Positions 47,729-56,868 of a stretch of 64,000 nucleotides of DNA are shown piece by piece. Where the stretch lies: positions 1 to 64,000 of the forward strand of contig NZ_JAHVAO010000004.1 in assembly GCF_019264345.1 (NCBI RefSeq). Direction: 5' to 3'. How positions within the stretch are numbered: position 1 is the first letter of the stretch; each line of letters begins with the position of its first letter. The notes beneath the pieces were generated by a model that saw nothing but the letters and a program-made list of their open reading frames with translations, was not told where the DNA came from and did not search any database. A program made the translations under genes and the position numbers. This stretch comes from Marinobacter arenosus (lineage in GTDB: Bacteria > Pseudomonadota > Gammaproteobacteria > Pseudomonadales > Oleiphilaceae).

Positions 47729-48076
47729 ATGACGCAATTAACAGGTTTGAGGCATATGCGCGTTTTGCCCTTGTTCGTTGGCTGTTGGTTGGCATTTGCC
47801 GGCCCCGCTGCCGCGCTTCAGGACCCGACGCGGCCGCCGGGGTTTGATGAGTCGCCGGCCCAGGCGGTGCCGATGACGGATCTGGCGCTGCAATCCATTC
47901 TGGTGGGCACGGAACGGCGGTTGGCCGTGATCAATGGCGAACCCCGAGCCGAGGGGCAGGCCTTTGACGGGGTCCGGGTGCGCCAGATTTACCGGGACCG
48001 GGTCGAGGTGTTGGACCGCGGCCGCATTCGCACTCTTTACCTGGATGAGCTACCCCAGGTGCGCAGAACTCAATGA
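47729..48076 (+). CDS. mshK: MSHA biogenesis protein MshK (PilP-like)
   Basis: 115-residue exported protein. The signal peptide ends near AGPAAALQ. The body starts LQDPTRPPGF and continues LALQSILVGTERRLAVINGE, the C-ring-like pattern shared with PilP and GspC that links the inner complex to the secretin. It begins one base after mshJ and overlaps mshL by four bases. Confidence 0.82.
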   Translation: MTQLTGLRHMRVLPLFVGCWLAFAGPAAALQDPTRPPGFDESPAQAVPMTDLALQSILVGTERRLAVINGEPRAEGQAFDGVRVRQIYRDRVEVLDRGRIRTLYLDELPQVRRTQ

Positions 48077-49800
48077 CCAACACACAGGCTACCATGATCA
48101 AAACGAACCCACTGACGGTGCTTTTGTTGGCGGTCACGCTGACGGCATGCAGTAACAATCCGCTCCTGCGCACGTCCGCCGCGACGTCAACAGACGTTGC
48201 GGACGATATTGACAAGACGTTGGCGCAGGCGGAGGAGCGCGCGGCAAAAGAGCCGGAACCCGCCACGGCCACGGCTTCGTTGCCCGCGGATGTCAGCGCC
48301 GCGCTGTTGCCGCCTCTGACCTCAAGTGAGGATCTGGACGAGCGCTTTGATGTGAACGCCAGTGATATCCCCGCCGGTAGTTTCTTTGAATCCCTGGTGG
48401 CGGGAACCCGCTATAACGTTGTGGTGCACCCCGACGTGACCACGATCGTTGATCTTCGCCTGCGAGATGTGACCGTTCCGGAGGTCATGGAGATCTCGGC
48501 GGATCTCTATGGCCTGGATATCCAGCGAACGGGCCGTCTGTTCAAGGTCAACGCAGATCGGGTACAGACCCGAATGTTTCCGATTGACTACCTGCACTTC
48601 AAGCGAAAGGGCGGATCCGAAACCCGCGTCAGTTCGGGGCAGGTGACGAGCACGCAGAGCAATGGCCAATCGTCCAATGGCAGCAGCGACAACCGGAGTT
48701 CGGAGAGCCGGAACCTGATCGGCACCACCATTTCGACAGAAACCGAATCCAACTTCTGGTCCGACATCCGTCAGGCCCTGACCATGATCATCGGTAATGG
48801 CAACAACCAGCAGGTTATTGTGAACCCGGGCGCCGGCCTGGTGATGGTACGTGCCGGTACGGAAGACCTGCGGTTGGTTGAAGAGTACCTGCGACGTACC
48901 GAATTGATCATGCAGCGCCAGGTTGTGCTCGAAGCCAAGATTCTTGAGATCATCCTCAACGAAGGCTATCAACAGGGGATCAACTGGTCCGATCTGCAAA
49001 GCGCCTCCGGAATCACGGCGTCTGACGGCCTGCCGGAAGACTTTACCGCTCAGTCGCTGGCGGGGCAGATCATCAGCACATCCGATATCGGCGGCCTGTT
49101 CTCGGCCAGTGTTCGAGCCGGAGATTTTAACGCCCTTATCGAATTACTGGGTGAGCAGGGCAATGTGCAGATTCTGTCCAGCCCCCGCATCTCGACCGTC
49201 AACAACCAGAAAGCGGTGATCAAGGTCGGCACCGATGAGTTCTTCGTCACAGACATCGATTTTGACGATGACAACTCAACCCTGACCGGTGCCGACAGCA
49301 CCTCCACCTCGGTGGAACTGACGCCGTTCTTTTCCGGGATTTCCCTGGACGTCACCCCTCAGATTTCCGAGACCGGCAGCATCACCTTGCACGTGCATCC
49401 GTCGGTCAGCGAAGTGAACGACCAGGACAAGGTCATCACCATCGGCGAGCGCGATGTCACCTTGCCGCTGGCGATCAGTACGGTTCGGGAAACAGACAGC
49501 GTGATCCGGGCGGAAAGCGGCCAGATCGTTGTCATCGGCGGACTGATTCAGAACACCAGTGAAGACACCAACTCGGCTGTTCCATTCTTCAGCGACATTC
49601 CCGTGGTTGGTGAGCTTTTCAAGCAGCGCAGATTCCAGTCCCGCAAGAGTGAGCTGGTGATCCTGCTACGACCTGTGGTCGCCGAACCGGCCCGTATGAA
49701 TGCGGACATCGCCGCCAGTCGTGAGCGCATGAATGTGCTCCGGGAACTGCTGCAGTCGTCCAGGTCTGTGACCCCGGAACCGGAGAAAGCCCGTCGCTAG
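48073..49800 (+). CDS. mshL: MSHA secretin MshL
   Basis: 575-residue outer-membrane secretin. Lipoprotein-type signal (LLLAVTLTAC, Cys near residue 27). An N-terminal domain follows with the STN-like SFFESLVAGTRYNVVVHPDV. A Ser/Asn-rich linker (STQSNGQSSNGSSDNRSS) and N-domains come next. The C-terminal secretin domain shows VVIGGLIQNTSEDTNSAVPF and RRFQSRKSELVILLRPVV. It forms the gated channel through which the pilus leaves the cell. ATGA overlap with mshK. Confidence 0.93.
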   Translation: MTNTQATMIKTNPLTVLLLAVTLTACSNNPLLRTSAATSTDVADDIDKTLAQAEERAAKEPEPATATASLPADVSAALLPPLTSSEDLDERFDVNASDIPAGSFFESLVAGTRYNVVVHPDVTTIVDLRLRDVTVPEVMEISADLYGLDIQRTGRLFKVNADRVQTRMFPIDYLHFKRKGGSETRVSSGQVTSTQSNGQSSNGSSDNRSSESRNLIGTTISTETESNFWSDIRQALTMIIGNGNNQQVIVNPGAGLVMVRAGTEDLRLVEEYLRRTELIMQRQVVLEAKILEIILNEGYQQGINWSDLQSASGITASDGLPEDFTAQSLAGQIISTSDIGGLFSASVRAGDFNALIELLGEQGNVQILSSPRISTVNNQKAVIKVGTDEFFVTDIDFDDDNSTLTGADSTSTSVELTPFFSGISLDVTPQISETGSITLHVHPSVSEVNDQDKVITIGERDVTLPLAISTVRETDSVIRAESGQIVVIGGLIQNTSEDTNSAVPFFSDIPVVGELFKQRRFQSRKSELVILLRPVVAEPARMNADIAASRERMNVLRELLQSSRSVTPEPEKARR

Positions 49801-49801
49801 C

Positions 49802-50641
49802 ATGTACGAATCCCATTTCGGACTGCAGGAAGCACCGTTCGCATTGACGCCCAATACCCGATACTTCATGCGGGCGCCCAGCCATAGCGATGCGCTGGAG
49901 CTGCTGCTGGTTGCCCTGAGTGAGCGTGAGGGTTTCATCAAGATTACCGGTGAAGTCGGGACTGGCAAGACCCTGTTGTGCCGGCTCCTGCTTAATGAGC
50001 TGGAGCAGAAATCCCATACGGCCTATATCCCCAATCCACATCTGACGCCGGAAACCCTATACGAAGCGGTGGCTGAAGAGCTGGGTGTGGATGTGTCTGT
50101 CTGTGCCAATACCCATCAGATTCTCAAGGCGTTGAATGAGAAATTGATCGGCTTGGCCATGGAACAGAAGCCGGTGGTTCTGGTCATCGATGAAGCTCAG
50201 GCGATGCCGGAAGAGACGATTGAGGCCTTGCGCCTGTTGACCAACCTGGAGACTGAAAGCGTTCGACTGCTGCAGATTGTGCTGTTCGGGCAGCCAGAAC
50301 TGGATGCGTTGCTGCAGAAAGACAGCCTGCGACAGCTGCGGCAACGGATTACCTTCCATTATCGTCTGGCGCCCCTGGATCGTCACTCGGTGGCCCAGTA
50401 CCTCCGGCACCGGGTTGCCCAGGCCGGTTATAACGGTGGCGACCTGTTCTCCCCAGCTGCCCTGCGCCTGATCGCCCGGTCCTCCGACGGGATTCCGCGC
50501 CTGGTCAATATCCTGGCCCACAAAGCCATGCTGGCGGCCTGGGGGGTTGGCGACCGGCAGGTGAGTCGTCGCCATGTTGCCCAGGCTGTCCGTGATACTG
50601 AAAGCGTGCGGCCCCCCGGACTGCTGGCGAGGTGGCTATGA
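49802..50641 (+). CDS. mshM: MSHA biogenesis ATPase MshM (ExeA-like)
   Basis: 279-residue AAA ATPase. It begins MYESHFGLQEAPFALTPNTR, as in ExeA/GspA proteins, with Walker A GEVGTGKT near residue 46 and Walker B VVLVIDEAQAMPE. It lacks the membrane segment and peptidoglycan-binding domain of full ExeA, as usual for MshM. Probable role is secretin assembly or positioning. Confidence 0.9.
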   Translation: MYESHFGLQEAPFALTPNTRYFMRAPSHSDALELLLVALSEREGFIKITGEVGTGKTLLCRLLLNELEQKSHTAYIPNPHLTPETLYEAVAEELGVDVSVCANTHQILKALNEKLIGLAMEQKPVVLVIDEAQAMPEETIEALRLLTNLETESVRLLQIVLFGQPELDALLQKDSLRQLRQRITFHYRLAPLDRHSVAQYLRHRVAQAGYNGGDLFSPAALRLIARSSDGIPRLVNILAHKAMLAAWGVGDRQVSRRHVAQAVRDTESVRPPGLLARWL

Positions 50642-51756
50642 GCCTGCTGAACGACGCCCTGAGAGCCGCTGAGCAGCGCCAGAACCGGCCGGGTGTGGCG
50701 GCCGCCTACACCGGCCAGTCCACTGCGATCCGGACACAACGGCGCTGGCTGATGCCGGTTACGGTCATGCTCGTCGCGGCCCTCACGGCAGCCGCCGTTT
50801 ACGGCTTCCTGTTCCGTGACGAGGATCGTGCGCCCGTCGTGGTGAAGTCCGCACCGACGCCGGCCATGAACGTGTCTGAGGCGCAGCCAACCACGCGTGA
50901 GCCTGAGCCGGCGGCACAGGTGGGCGGACCGGTGCCGGAGCCCGTCGGCGATGAGGCATCTGCCTCCGTGGGTATCGACAACACGACCGTGCAGGCCGAG
51001 CAGTTACCGGCGACCGAAGACGTCCCTGAGGTAACGGAAGCCGCTCCAGCTGAAGCGCCGGCAAACACGGGAGCAGGGGCGACTGACCAGCCAGAACAGA
51101 CGGCTCAGCGTGCGGTAGCAGCGCCAGAGGTGACAGAGTCAGTGACTCGAACTGCCTCGAAAAACCCCGTGAAACAGTTTCGCGAAACGCCCGAGGCTGT
51201 GGATCTGCGGGTCAGCCGGGAACTGTCCAGACTTCTGCGGGCCGGCGAATCCCGGATGGCAGAGCAGCGGTTGACCGACCTGACATCCCGTCAGACTGCC
51301 CCGGTGAGCCGGGAGGTGTTTGCTCGCAACATGCTGATTCAGGACATGCCCGAGCGGGCACTGCCCTGGGCATCCGATGCCGAGGCGCAGGAATTCCCCG
51401 CACTGCGGTTACTGGAAGCCAGGGCATTGCTGGCGCTGGGGAAACTGGAATCGGCGCTGGCGGCCCTGTTGCGTGAGGTACCGTCGGTTCGGGAGCACAC
51501 GGAATACCGGGTTACCCTGGCGACGTTGCTGCAGCAATCCGGTGAGGCGGTGGAAGCCGCCAGACACTGGTCGGCGTTGATCTCGGTGGACGACTCCCGG
51601 CCGGCCTGGTGGGTGGGCCTGGCCATTGCCCTGGAATCGAGCGGCGAGTTGAACGGAGCCGTGAAAGCCTACGCCCAGGCGGCGCAGTTGCCGGGATTAT
51701 CGCCCTCGCTGGCGGACTATGTCCGTAATCGTTTGAAATCACTGCAGGCAGGATAG
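50638..51756 (+). CDS. mshN: MSHA biogenesis protein MshN
   Basis: 372-residue protein. A cytoplasmic N-terminus (MSLLNDALRAAEQRQNRPG) resembles the GspB/MshN pattern. It is followed by a membrane segment (about residues 40-60), a Pro/Ala/Glu-rich periplasmic linker to about residue 175, and TPR-like helices (LRLLEARALLALGKLESALA and following). The start at 50638 overlaps the mshM stop (ATGA). It probably pairs with MshM. Confidence 0.85.
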   Translation: MSLLNDALRAAEQRQNRPGVAAAYTGQSTAIRTQRRWLMPVTVMLVAALTAAAVYGFLFRDEDRAPVVVKSAPTPAMNVSEAQPTTREPEPAAQVGGPVPEPVGDEASASVGIDNTTVQAEQLPATEDVPEVTEAAPAEAPANTGAGATDQPEQTAQRAVAAPEVTESVTRTASKNPVKQFRETPEAVDLRVSRELSRLLRAGESRMAEQRLTDLTSRQTAPVSREVFARNMLIQDMPERALPWASDAEAQEFPALRLLEARALLALGKLESALAALLREVPSVREHTEYRVTLATLLQQSGEAVEAARHWSALISVDDSRPAWWVGLAIALESSGELNGAVKAYAQAAQLPGLSPSLADYVRNRLKSLQAG

Positions 51757-51758
51757 AA

Positions 51759-53525
51759 ATGACGGAGCCCAAGAAAAAAATCCGTATTGGTGACCTGCTG
51801 GTACAGGACGAGGTCATTACCGAACAGCAGCTGATGATGGCCCTGCGCGAACAGAAACACACGGGCCGGAAGCTGGGGCGCACCCTCATTGAGCTGGGTT
51901 ATGTCGACGAGGACAACCTGCTCAACATTCTTTCCCGACAGCTTGAAGTGCCCTTTGTCCAACTCAGGCACTACCAGTTCGACAGCGCGCTGGTGAAGAA
52001 ATTGCCCGAGGCCATGGCTCGGCGGTTTCGCAGTATCGTACTGGCCGAGCAGAATGGTGAACTGCTGGTTGGCATGGCCGACCCGCTGGATATCTTCGCC
52101 TACGACGAGCTGGTTCGTATTCTCAAACAACCGGTTCGGCAAGCCGTGGTTCGCGAAAACGAACTGCTCAGCACCATCGACCTTGTCTACCGCCGCACTG
52201 AAGAAATCGCCTCGCTGGCGGAAGAGCTGGAAGACGAACTGGGCGACGACGCCTTTGATCTCGCCAGCCTTTCGGCCGAATCGGAGAGCGCGGAAGCGCC
52301 GGTTGTCAAACTCCTGCAGACCCTGTTCGAAGACGCGGTACAGGCTCGCAGCTCGGATATCCATATAGAGCCGGATGAAGCGGTGGTGCGCATCCGCCAG
52401 AGGGTCGATGGCGTACTCCAGGAGCAGGTCATGAAGGAGAAGCGTGTCAATGCGGCTCTGGTCCTGCGCCTCAAGCTGATGGCTGGTCTCAATATTTCGG
52501 AGAAGCGGCTGCCTCAGGATGGTCGGTTTAACGTTCGGGTGAAGGGCCGCAGCATTGATGTTCGGGTGTCCACCATGCCGGTGCAGTATGGCGAATCCGT
52601 GGTAATGCGCCTTCTGGACCAGAGCCAGGGCATGCTGAACCTCGATGGAACGGGTATGCCGCCGAAACTGATGGAACGCTTCCGCCGGATGATCCGAAAA
52701 CCGCACGGCATGATCCTGGTGACCGGGCCGACGGGCAGCGGTAAGACGACCACGCTCTACGGTGCGTTAAGTGAGCTGAATCGTCCTGAACTGAAGATCA
52801 TCACGGCGGAAGACCCGGTTGAGTACCGCTTACCGAGGATTACCCAGGTGCAGGTGAACCCGAAGATCGGGCTCGAGTTTGCGGGCGTTCTGCGGTCTGC
52901 GTTGCGTCAGGACCCGGATGTGATCCTGGTGGGGGAGATGCGTGACCGGGAAACCGTCGAGATCGGTTTGCGTGCGGCCATGACCGGCCACCTCGTCTTA
53001 TCGACGCTGCACACCAATGACTCAATCAGCAGCGCTATGCGCCTGATTGATATGGGGGCACAACCTTTTCTGGTAGCCAGTTCGCTGCTTGGTGTGGTTG
53101 CCCAGCGCCTGGTTCGGCGAGTGTGTGAAAACTGCTCGGCGGCTTATGAGCCGACCGAGCAGGAGACCATCTGGCTCGACAGTTTTGAGCTGGACCCTCT
53201 CGACCGGGAAGCGGGTTTTGTGCAGGGACGGGGTTGTTACCAGTGCAGCAATACCGGCTATAAAGGCCGCGTGGGTGTTTATGAGCTGCTCGATATGAAC
53301 GAGAAAATGCTCGATGCCTTGCGTCGCCAGGATGTGTCGGCGTTTACCCGGGCAGCACGCCAGAGCGATCTTTACCGGCCCCTGGGGCGATGTGCCATGG
53401 ATTATGCGCTGCAGGGTTTGACCACGTTGGAGGAAGTGGCTCGAGTCGCGGCCACTTCAGAGGGGGAGTTTTCTGAGAGTGCGGAGATTCCAATTCCGGA
53501 CGAGCCGGTTGGAGGTAGTCGCTGA
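51759..53525 (+). CDS. mshE: MSHA extension ATPase MshE
   Basis: 588-residue GspE/PilB-family hexameric ATPase that powers pilus extension. The N-terminal MshEN domain has two tandem motifs, RIGDLLVQDEVITEQQLMMA and KLGRTLIELGYVDEDNLLNI. They match the c-di-GMP-binding consensus, except that the usual Gly of the first copy is Glu here. The ATPase core has GPTGSGKTTTLYGAL (Walker A, near residue 325), an Asp box, and VGEMRDRETVEIGLRAAMTG with STLHTND. A four-Cys zinc module (CENC...CYQC) is present. It overlaps mshG by one base. Confidence 0.95.
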   Translation: MTEPKKKIRIGDLLVQDEVITEQQLMMALREQKHTGRKLGRTLIELGYVDEDNLLNILSRQLEVPFVQLRHYQFDSALVKKLPEAMARRFRSIVLAEQNGELLVGMADPLDIFAYDELVRILKQPVRQAVVRENELLSTIDLVYRRTEEIASLAEELEDELGDDAFDLASLSAESESAEAPVVKLLQTLFEDAVQARSSDIHIEPDEAVVRIRQRVDGVLQEQVMKEKRVNAALVLRLKLMAGLNISEKRLPQDGRFNVRVKGRSIDVRVSTMPVQYGESVVMRLLDQSQGMLNLDGTGMPPKLMERFRRMIRKPHGMILVTGPTGSGKTTTLYGALSELNRPELKIITAEDPVEYRLPRITQVQVNPKIGLEFAGVLRSALRQDPDVILVGEMRDRETVEIGLRAAMTGHLVLSTLHTNDSISSAMRLIDMGAQPFLVASSLLGVVAQRLVRRVCENCSAAYEPTEQETIWLDSFELDPLDREAGFVQGRGCYQCSNTGYKGRVGVYELLDMNEKMLDALRRQDVSAFTRAARQSDLYRPLGRCAMDYALQGLTTLEEVARVAATSEGEFSESAEIPIPDEPVGGSR

Positions 53526-54754
53526 TGCAATTCAGCTACCGGGGCAAAGATGATCGTGGCGCAGTAAAGCAGGGCTCCCTGGTTGCGGCGAGTGCAGACG
53601 CCGCGGCCACTGAGTTGATGCGCCGGGGTATCACGCCGTTGACCATTGACGAGCGTCAGGATCCGATCTCGCTGACGGATCGCCTGGACAGCATGCCGCT
53701 GTTCCGCAGAAAGATCTCACTGGACGAACTGATTGTGTTCTGCCGGCAGATGCACGCCTTGACCAAGGCGGGCATTCCGTTGATCCGGACCATGCGTGGG
53801 CTGGCGGAAACGACCCGTTCGCCGTTGCTGGCGGACGTTCTCTCAGACGTCACCTCCAGGCTCGAAGGTGGCACGACCATGGCAGCGGCCATGCAGGCGC
53901 ACCCCAGAGTCTTTTCAGACCTGTTTGTCGCGATGATTCATGTGGGTGAAAACACAGGCATGTTGGACGACGCCTTCAAGCGGCTATCGGAAATCCTGGA
54001 ACTTGAGCGGGACACCAAACGTCGCCTGAAACAGGCCATGCGCTACCCAACGTTCGTGGTGATCGCGTTGCTGGCAGCCCTGATGGTGGTGAACTTCCTG
54101 GTTATCCCGAAGTTTTCGGCCGTCTTCAGCAAGTTGGGCGCGGACCTTCCGTTTCTGACACAGGTGCTTGTCGGGACGTCCAGTTTCCTGCTGAATTACT
54201 GGTACGTGCTGTTGTTCGCAGTAGCAGCGTGCGGGCTATTGCTCCGGCAATGGAAACAGACCGAGCAGGGGCGGCTGACCTGGGATCGGTACAAGCTGCG
54301 GGTGCCCATCATCGGGCCACTGATGGAGCTGATCACCCTGAGCCGATTTGCCCGAAACTTCGCCACCATGTTGGCCGCAGGGATGCCGGTTACCCACGCG
54401 TTGACGGTGGTGGCTGACGCCACTGACAACGCGTGGATTTCCAGCCATATCAAGGAAATGCGTGTCAGTATCGAGCGTGGCGAAAGCCTGCTTCGGACGG
54501 CCCGTCAGAGCCAGATGTTCACGCCGCTGATCCTGCAAATGATTGCCGTGGGAGAAGAAACGGGGGCCGTCGATGACATGCTCAACAACGTGGCGGATTT
54601 TTACGATGAGGACGTGGACTACGGTCTCAAGCGGCTGGCGGAATCGATCGAACCCATCCTGATTGTGGCAATGGGCATTCTGGTGCTGATCCTGGCTCTC
54701 GGTGTGTTTCTGCCTATCTGGGACCTGGGAGCCGCCGCCATGGGGCGGGGCTGA
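53525..54754 (+). CDS. mshG: MSHA inner-membrane platform protein MshG
   Basis: 409-residue GspF/PilC family protein on which MshE acts. There are two T2SSF domains (about residues 70-190 and 275-395). Three membrane segments lie near residues 175-195, 220-240 and 378-400. Conserved features are FCRQMHALTKAGIPLIRTMR and FARNFATMLAAGMPVTHAL. ATG overlaps the mshE stop. Confidence 0.95.
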   Translation: MQFSYRGKDDRGAVKQGSLVAASADAAATELMRRGITPLTIDERQDPISLTDRLDSMPLFRRKISLDELIVFCRQMHALTKAGIPLIRTMRGLAETTRSPLLADVLSDVTSRLEGGTTMAAAMQAHPRVFSDLFVAMIHVGENTGMLDDAFKRLSEILELERDTKRRLKQAMRYPTFVVIALLAALMVVNFLVIPKFSAVFSKLGADLPFLTQVLVGTSSFLLNYWYVLLFAVAACGLLLRQWKQTEQGRLTWDRYKLRVPIIGPLMELITLSRFARNFATMLAAGMPVTHALTVVADATDNAWISSHIKEMRVSIERGESLLRTARQSQMFTPLILQMIAVGEETGAVDDMLNNVADFYDEDVDYGLKRLAESIEPILIVAMGILVLILALGVFLPIWDLGAAAMGRG

Positions 54755-55369
54755 GTGCAGGACCATGACCGTTCTGACGCGGACGGCCTGGCGCTGGCCC
54801 GAAGGTTTCGGTTCGCGGTCTCGATCGTGGTTATTGCCGCACTGGCTTGGTTCCTGCTCGAGGCCCTTGAGCGCGAAACCCGGAAAGCCGAGGAACAGGC
54901 GGCCAAGATGGTTGTGAACCAGTTGAGGGCGGCACTGGTGATCAAGGGGGCCGAGGTAATGTTGAGTCGCCACGGGCGCCTGGAAGATCAGGAGGGCATA
55001 AACCCATTTGAGCTCGTGAAACATCACTGGCCGAATTATTCGGGGTTATGTCAGCGGCCCGAATCGAAGCCGGGAACCTGGTGTTTCTGGCGGGGCGAGC
55101 CCAGCGGAGTGACCGGAAGGCGCAACGGGTGGCTAATCTACACCCCCAATCAGCCGATAACCCTGAACGGGCGGCGTGCGCCAGGCGGACGGCCTCTGGC
55201 CTGGACGGTGACAACAGATTTTGCAGACCGCAATAAAAATGGAGAGCGAGAGCAGCGGGAACGATCAACGGGCCTCACATTGATGCCAGTGTCGTTCACA
55301 GAACAATCAGTGCGAGCAACGGATGCCGGTACTGACACAACGAGCGAAGAAAACCGGGAACGAGGCTGA
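54755..55369 (+). CDS. mshF: MSHA biogenesis protein MshF-like
   Basis: 204-residue protein starting with GTG immediately after the mshG stop. One N-terminal membrane segment (about residues 20-36, FAVSIVVIAALAWFLLEAL) is followed by a helical stretch and a small periplasmic domain with two Cys. It has no prepilin cleavage motif. Assignment as MshF rests mainly on position between mshG and the first pilin; sequence support is weak. Confidence 0.7.
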   Translation: MQDHDRSDADGLALARRFRFAVSIVVIAALAWFLLEALERETRKAEEQAAKMVVNQLRAALVIKGAEVMLSRHGRLEDQEGINPFELVKHHWPNYSGLCQRPESKPGTWCFWRGEPSGVTGRRNGWLIYTPNQPITLNGRRAPGGRPLAWTVTTDFADRNKNGEREQRERSTGLTLMPVSFTEQSVRATDAGTDTTSEENRERG

Positions 55370-55372
55370 CCA

Positions 55373-55879
55373 ATGAGGCAGTACAGAGCAGTACAGCAAC
55401 AACAAGGATTTACCCTGATTGAACTGGTGGTGGTGATTGCCATTCTGGCCATCCTCGCCGCCTTTGCATTGCCGCGATTCGCGCAGCTGTCGGAGCAGGC
55501 GCATCAATCCAGCATCCAGGCGACGGCGGGGGCGTTGGCGGCTGGCGTGGCACTGACGAAAACCCAGTGGGTTTCGAATGGTTTGACGGTTGCGGCCGTG
55601 AACGTGCAGGGATTCGGTAACGATGACGTCGACGTGAGTGCCGATGGCTGGCCGACAGCCACCGACGACACGACGGATCCTTCCATGACCGTGGATCGCT
55701 GTCAGCAGGTCTGGGTTGGCGTTCTACAATCCAATGCGCCCACCATCACTGGTACCACACCGGATTACGCCGTCACTGCACCCGCTGGAGATTGTCTCTT
55801 CACCTATCAGCTGGATGGTCAGGGCAGCACAATCCGTTATGACGCCGACAACGGCGAAATTACAACAACGATCAATTAA
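55373..55879 (+). CDS. mshB: MSHA prepilin MshB-like
   Basis: 168-residue type IV prepilin. A leader with QQQQG precedes the cleavage site, then FTLIELVVVIAILAILAAFA forms the hydrophobic helix with Glu5. A Cys pair (VDRCQQVW and GDCLFTYQ) near the C-terminus would form the D-loop disulphide. GAGGCTGACC precedes the ATG. Either this or the next gene could be the major pilin by size; position favours MshB. Confidence 0.85.
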   Translation: MRQYRAVQQQQGFTLIELVVVIAILAILAAFALPRFAQLSEQAHQSSIQATAGALAAGVALTKTQWVSNGLTVAAVNVQGFGNDDVDVSADGWPTATDDTTDPSMTVDRCQQVWVGVLQSNAPTITGTTPDYAVTAPAGDCLFTYQLDGQGSTIRYDADNGEITTTIN

Positions 55880-55913
55880 TACACTCACTCAAGCGAATAA
55901 ATGGAGTACGACC

Positions 55914-56390
55914 ATGAACATGAAGAATGCAGTAGCGGCAAAAAAAGAGCAGGGCTTCACCCTTATCGAACTGGTGATGGTGATTGTGATCTTGGGTATT
56001 CTGGCGGCGTTTGCGTTGCCGCGTTTTGCCGATTTGGGCGGAGACGCACGGCTTGCTTCTCTTGAGGGGGCTCGTGGAAGCGTTAAATCAGCGTCCGCAA
56101 TCGCTCACTCTGCCAATCTGGCAAACGGAAACAATCCGGTAAACCTGGAGGGCACTCAAATCACTTTGGTGAACGGTTACCCACAAGCTGATGGCCCTAC
56201 AGTAACTGCTGCTACAGCGACTAATGGGATCGCAGAAGCGGCGCAGCTCGACGCAAATGACTTTGGTCTGAGTCTGGCTGGTACTACTTTGACAATCTCA
56301 AATGGCGCTTGTTCTTTTGACTACACCGAGGCAGCAGCAAATGCCGCTCCGGTTATTACGGCGATCAATGTCCCGGCCACGGGTTGCTAA
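55914..56390 (+). CDS. mshA: MSHA major prepilin MshA
   Basis: 158-residue type IV prepilin. A short leader ends KKEQG, then FTLIELVMVIVILGILAAFA. The Cys pair GACSFDY...PATGC at the extreme C-terminus suggests the D-loop disulphide. A 35-base spacer with GGAG precedes the ATG. The pilin body uses more A/T-ending codons (ACT, ACA, CAA, TCA, GCT) than its neighbours, which is consistent with high expression or exchange of the pilin tail. Confidence 0.88.
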   Translation: MNMKNAVAAKKEQGFTLIELVMVIVILGILAAFALPRFADLGGDARLASLEGARGSVKSASAIAHSANLANGNNPVNLEGTQITLVNGYPQADGPTVTAATATNGIAEAAQLDANDFGLSLAGTTLTISNGACSFDYTEAAANAAPVITAINVPATGC

Positions 56391-56868
56391 GGCGCCCTGC
56401 GAAGGCAGGACGAAGAGCGATTTCCACGGCATTTCAGCGGGCTTTACATTAGTTGAGCTGGTGACCGTAATCGTTTTGATTGGAGTGTTGTCGGCTCTGG
56501 GTATTGGATTGTTCGCCGGTCGCTCCGCGTTCTCTCCGTTGCTGGCCACCCAGCAACTTTCCTCCGCCTCGCTGCTTGCCCAACAGGCAGCGCTGGCGGG
56601 GAATTCTGCAGGCAGGTTGACCATCAATCAGACGGCCGATAATTTCGAGTTTACCGTCGGTTCGGGCACGCCCAACGCCCGGATCTTTGCCGTTGAGCGT
56701 GCTGGAACGACGCTGAATGGTGCGCCACTTCCACTGACGCTGACTTTCAACGCCAGGGGGGAAGTGGTTGGCGGCGGCAATACCAACCTCATCTTTAATG
56801 GCGAAAACGCTTACCAGACCTGCATCAGCTCTCTGGGCGCCGTCTATGCCGGGGGATGCCAGCCGTGA
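56368..56868 (+). CDS. mshC: MSHA prepilin-like protein MshC
   Basis: 166-residue pseudopilin. The first usable ATG (56368) lies inside the 3' end of mshA, giving a 25-residue leader ending GISAG before FTLVELVTVIVLIGVLSALG. Earlier in-frame ATGs exist deeper in mshA and no start lies after its stop. The C-terminal TCISSLGAVYAGGCQP has a Cys pair. It overlaps mshD by 13 bases. The start is uncertain. Confidence 0.8.
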   Translation: MSRPRVAKAPCEGRTKSDFHGISAGFTLVELVTVIVLIGVLSALGIGLFAGRSAFSPLLATQQLSSASLLAQQAALAGNSAGRLTINQTADNFEFTVGSGTPNARIFAVERAGTTLNGAPLPLTLTFNARGEVVGGGNTNLIFNGENAYQTCISSLGAVYAGGCQP

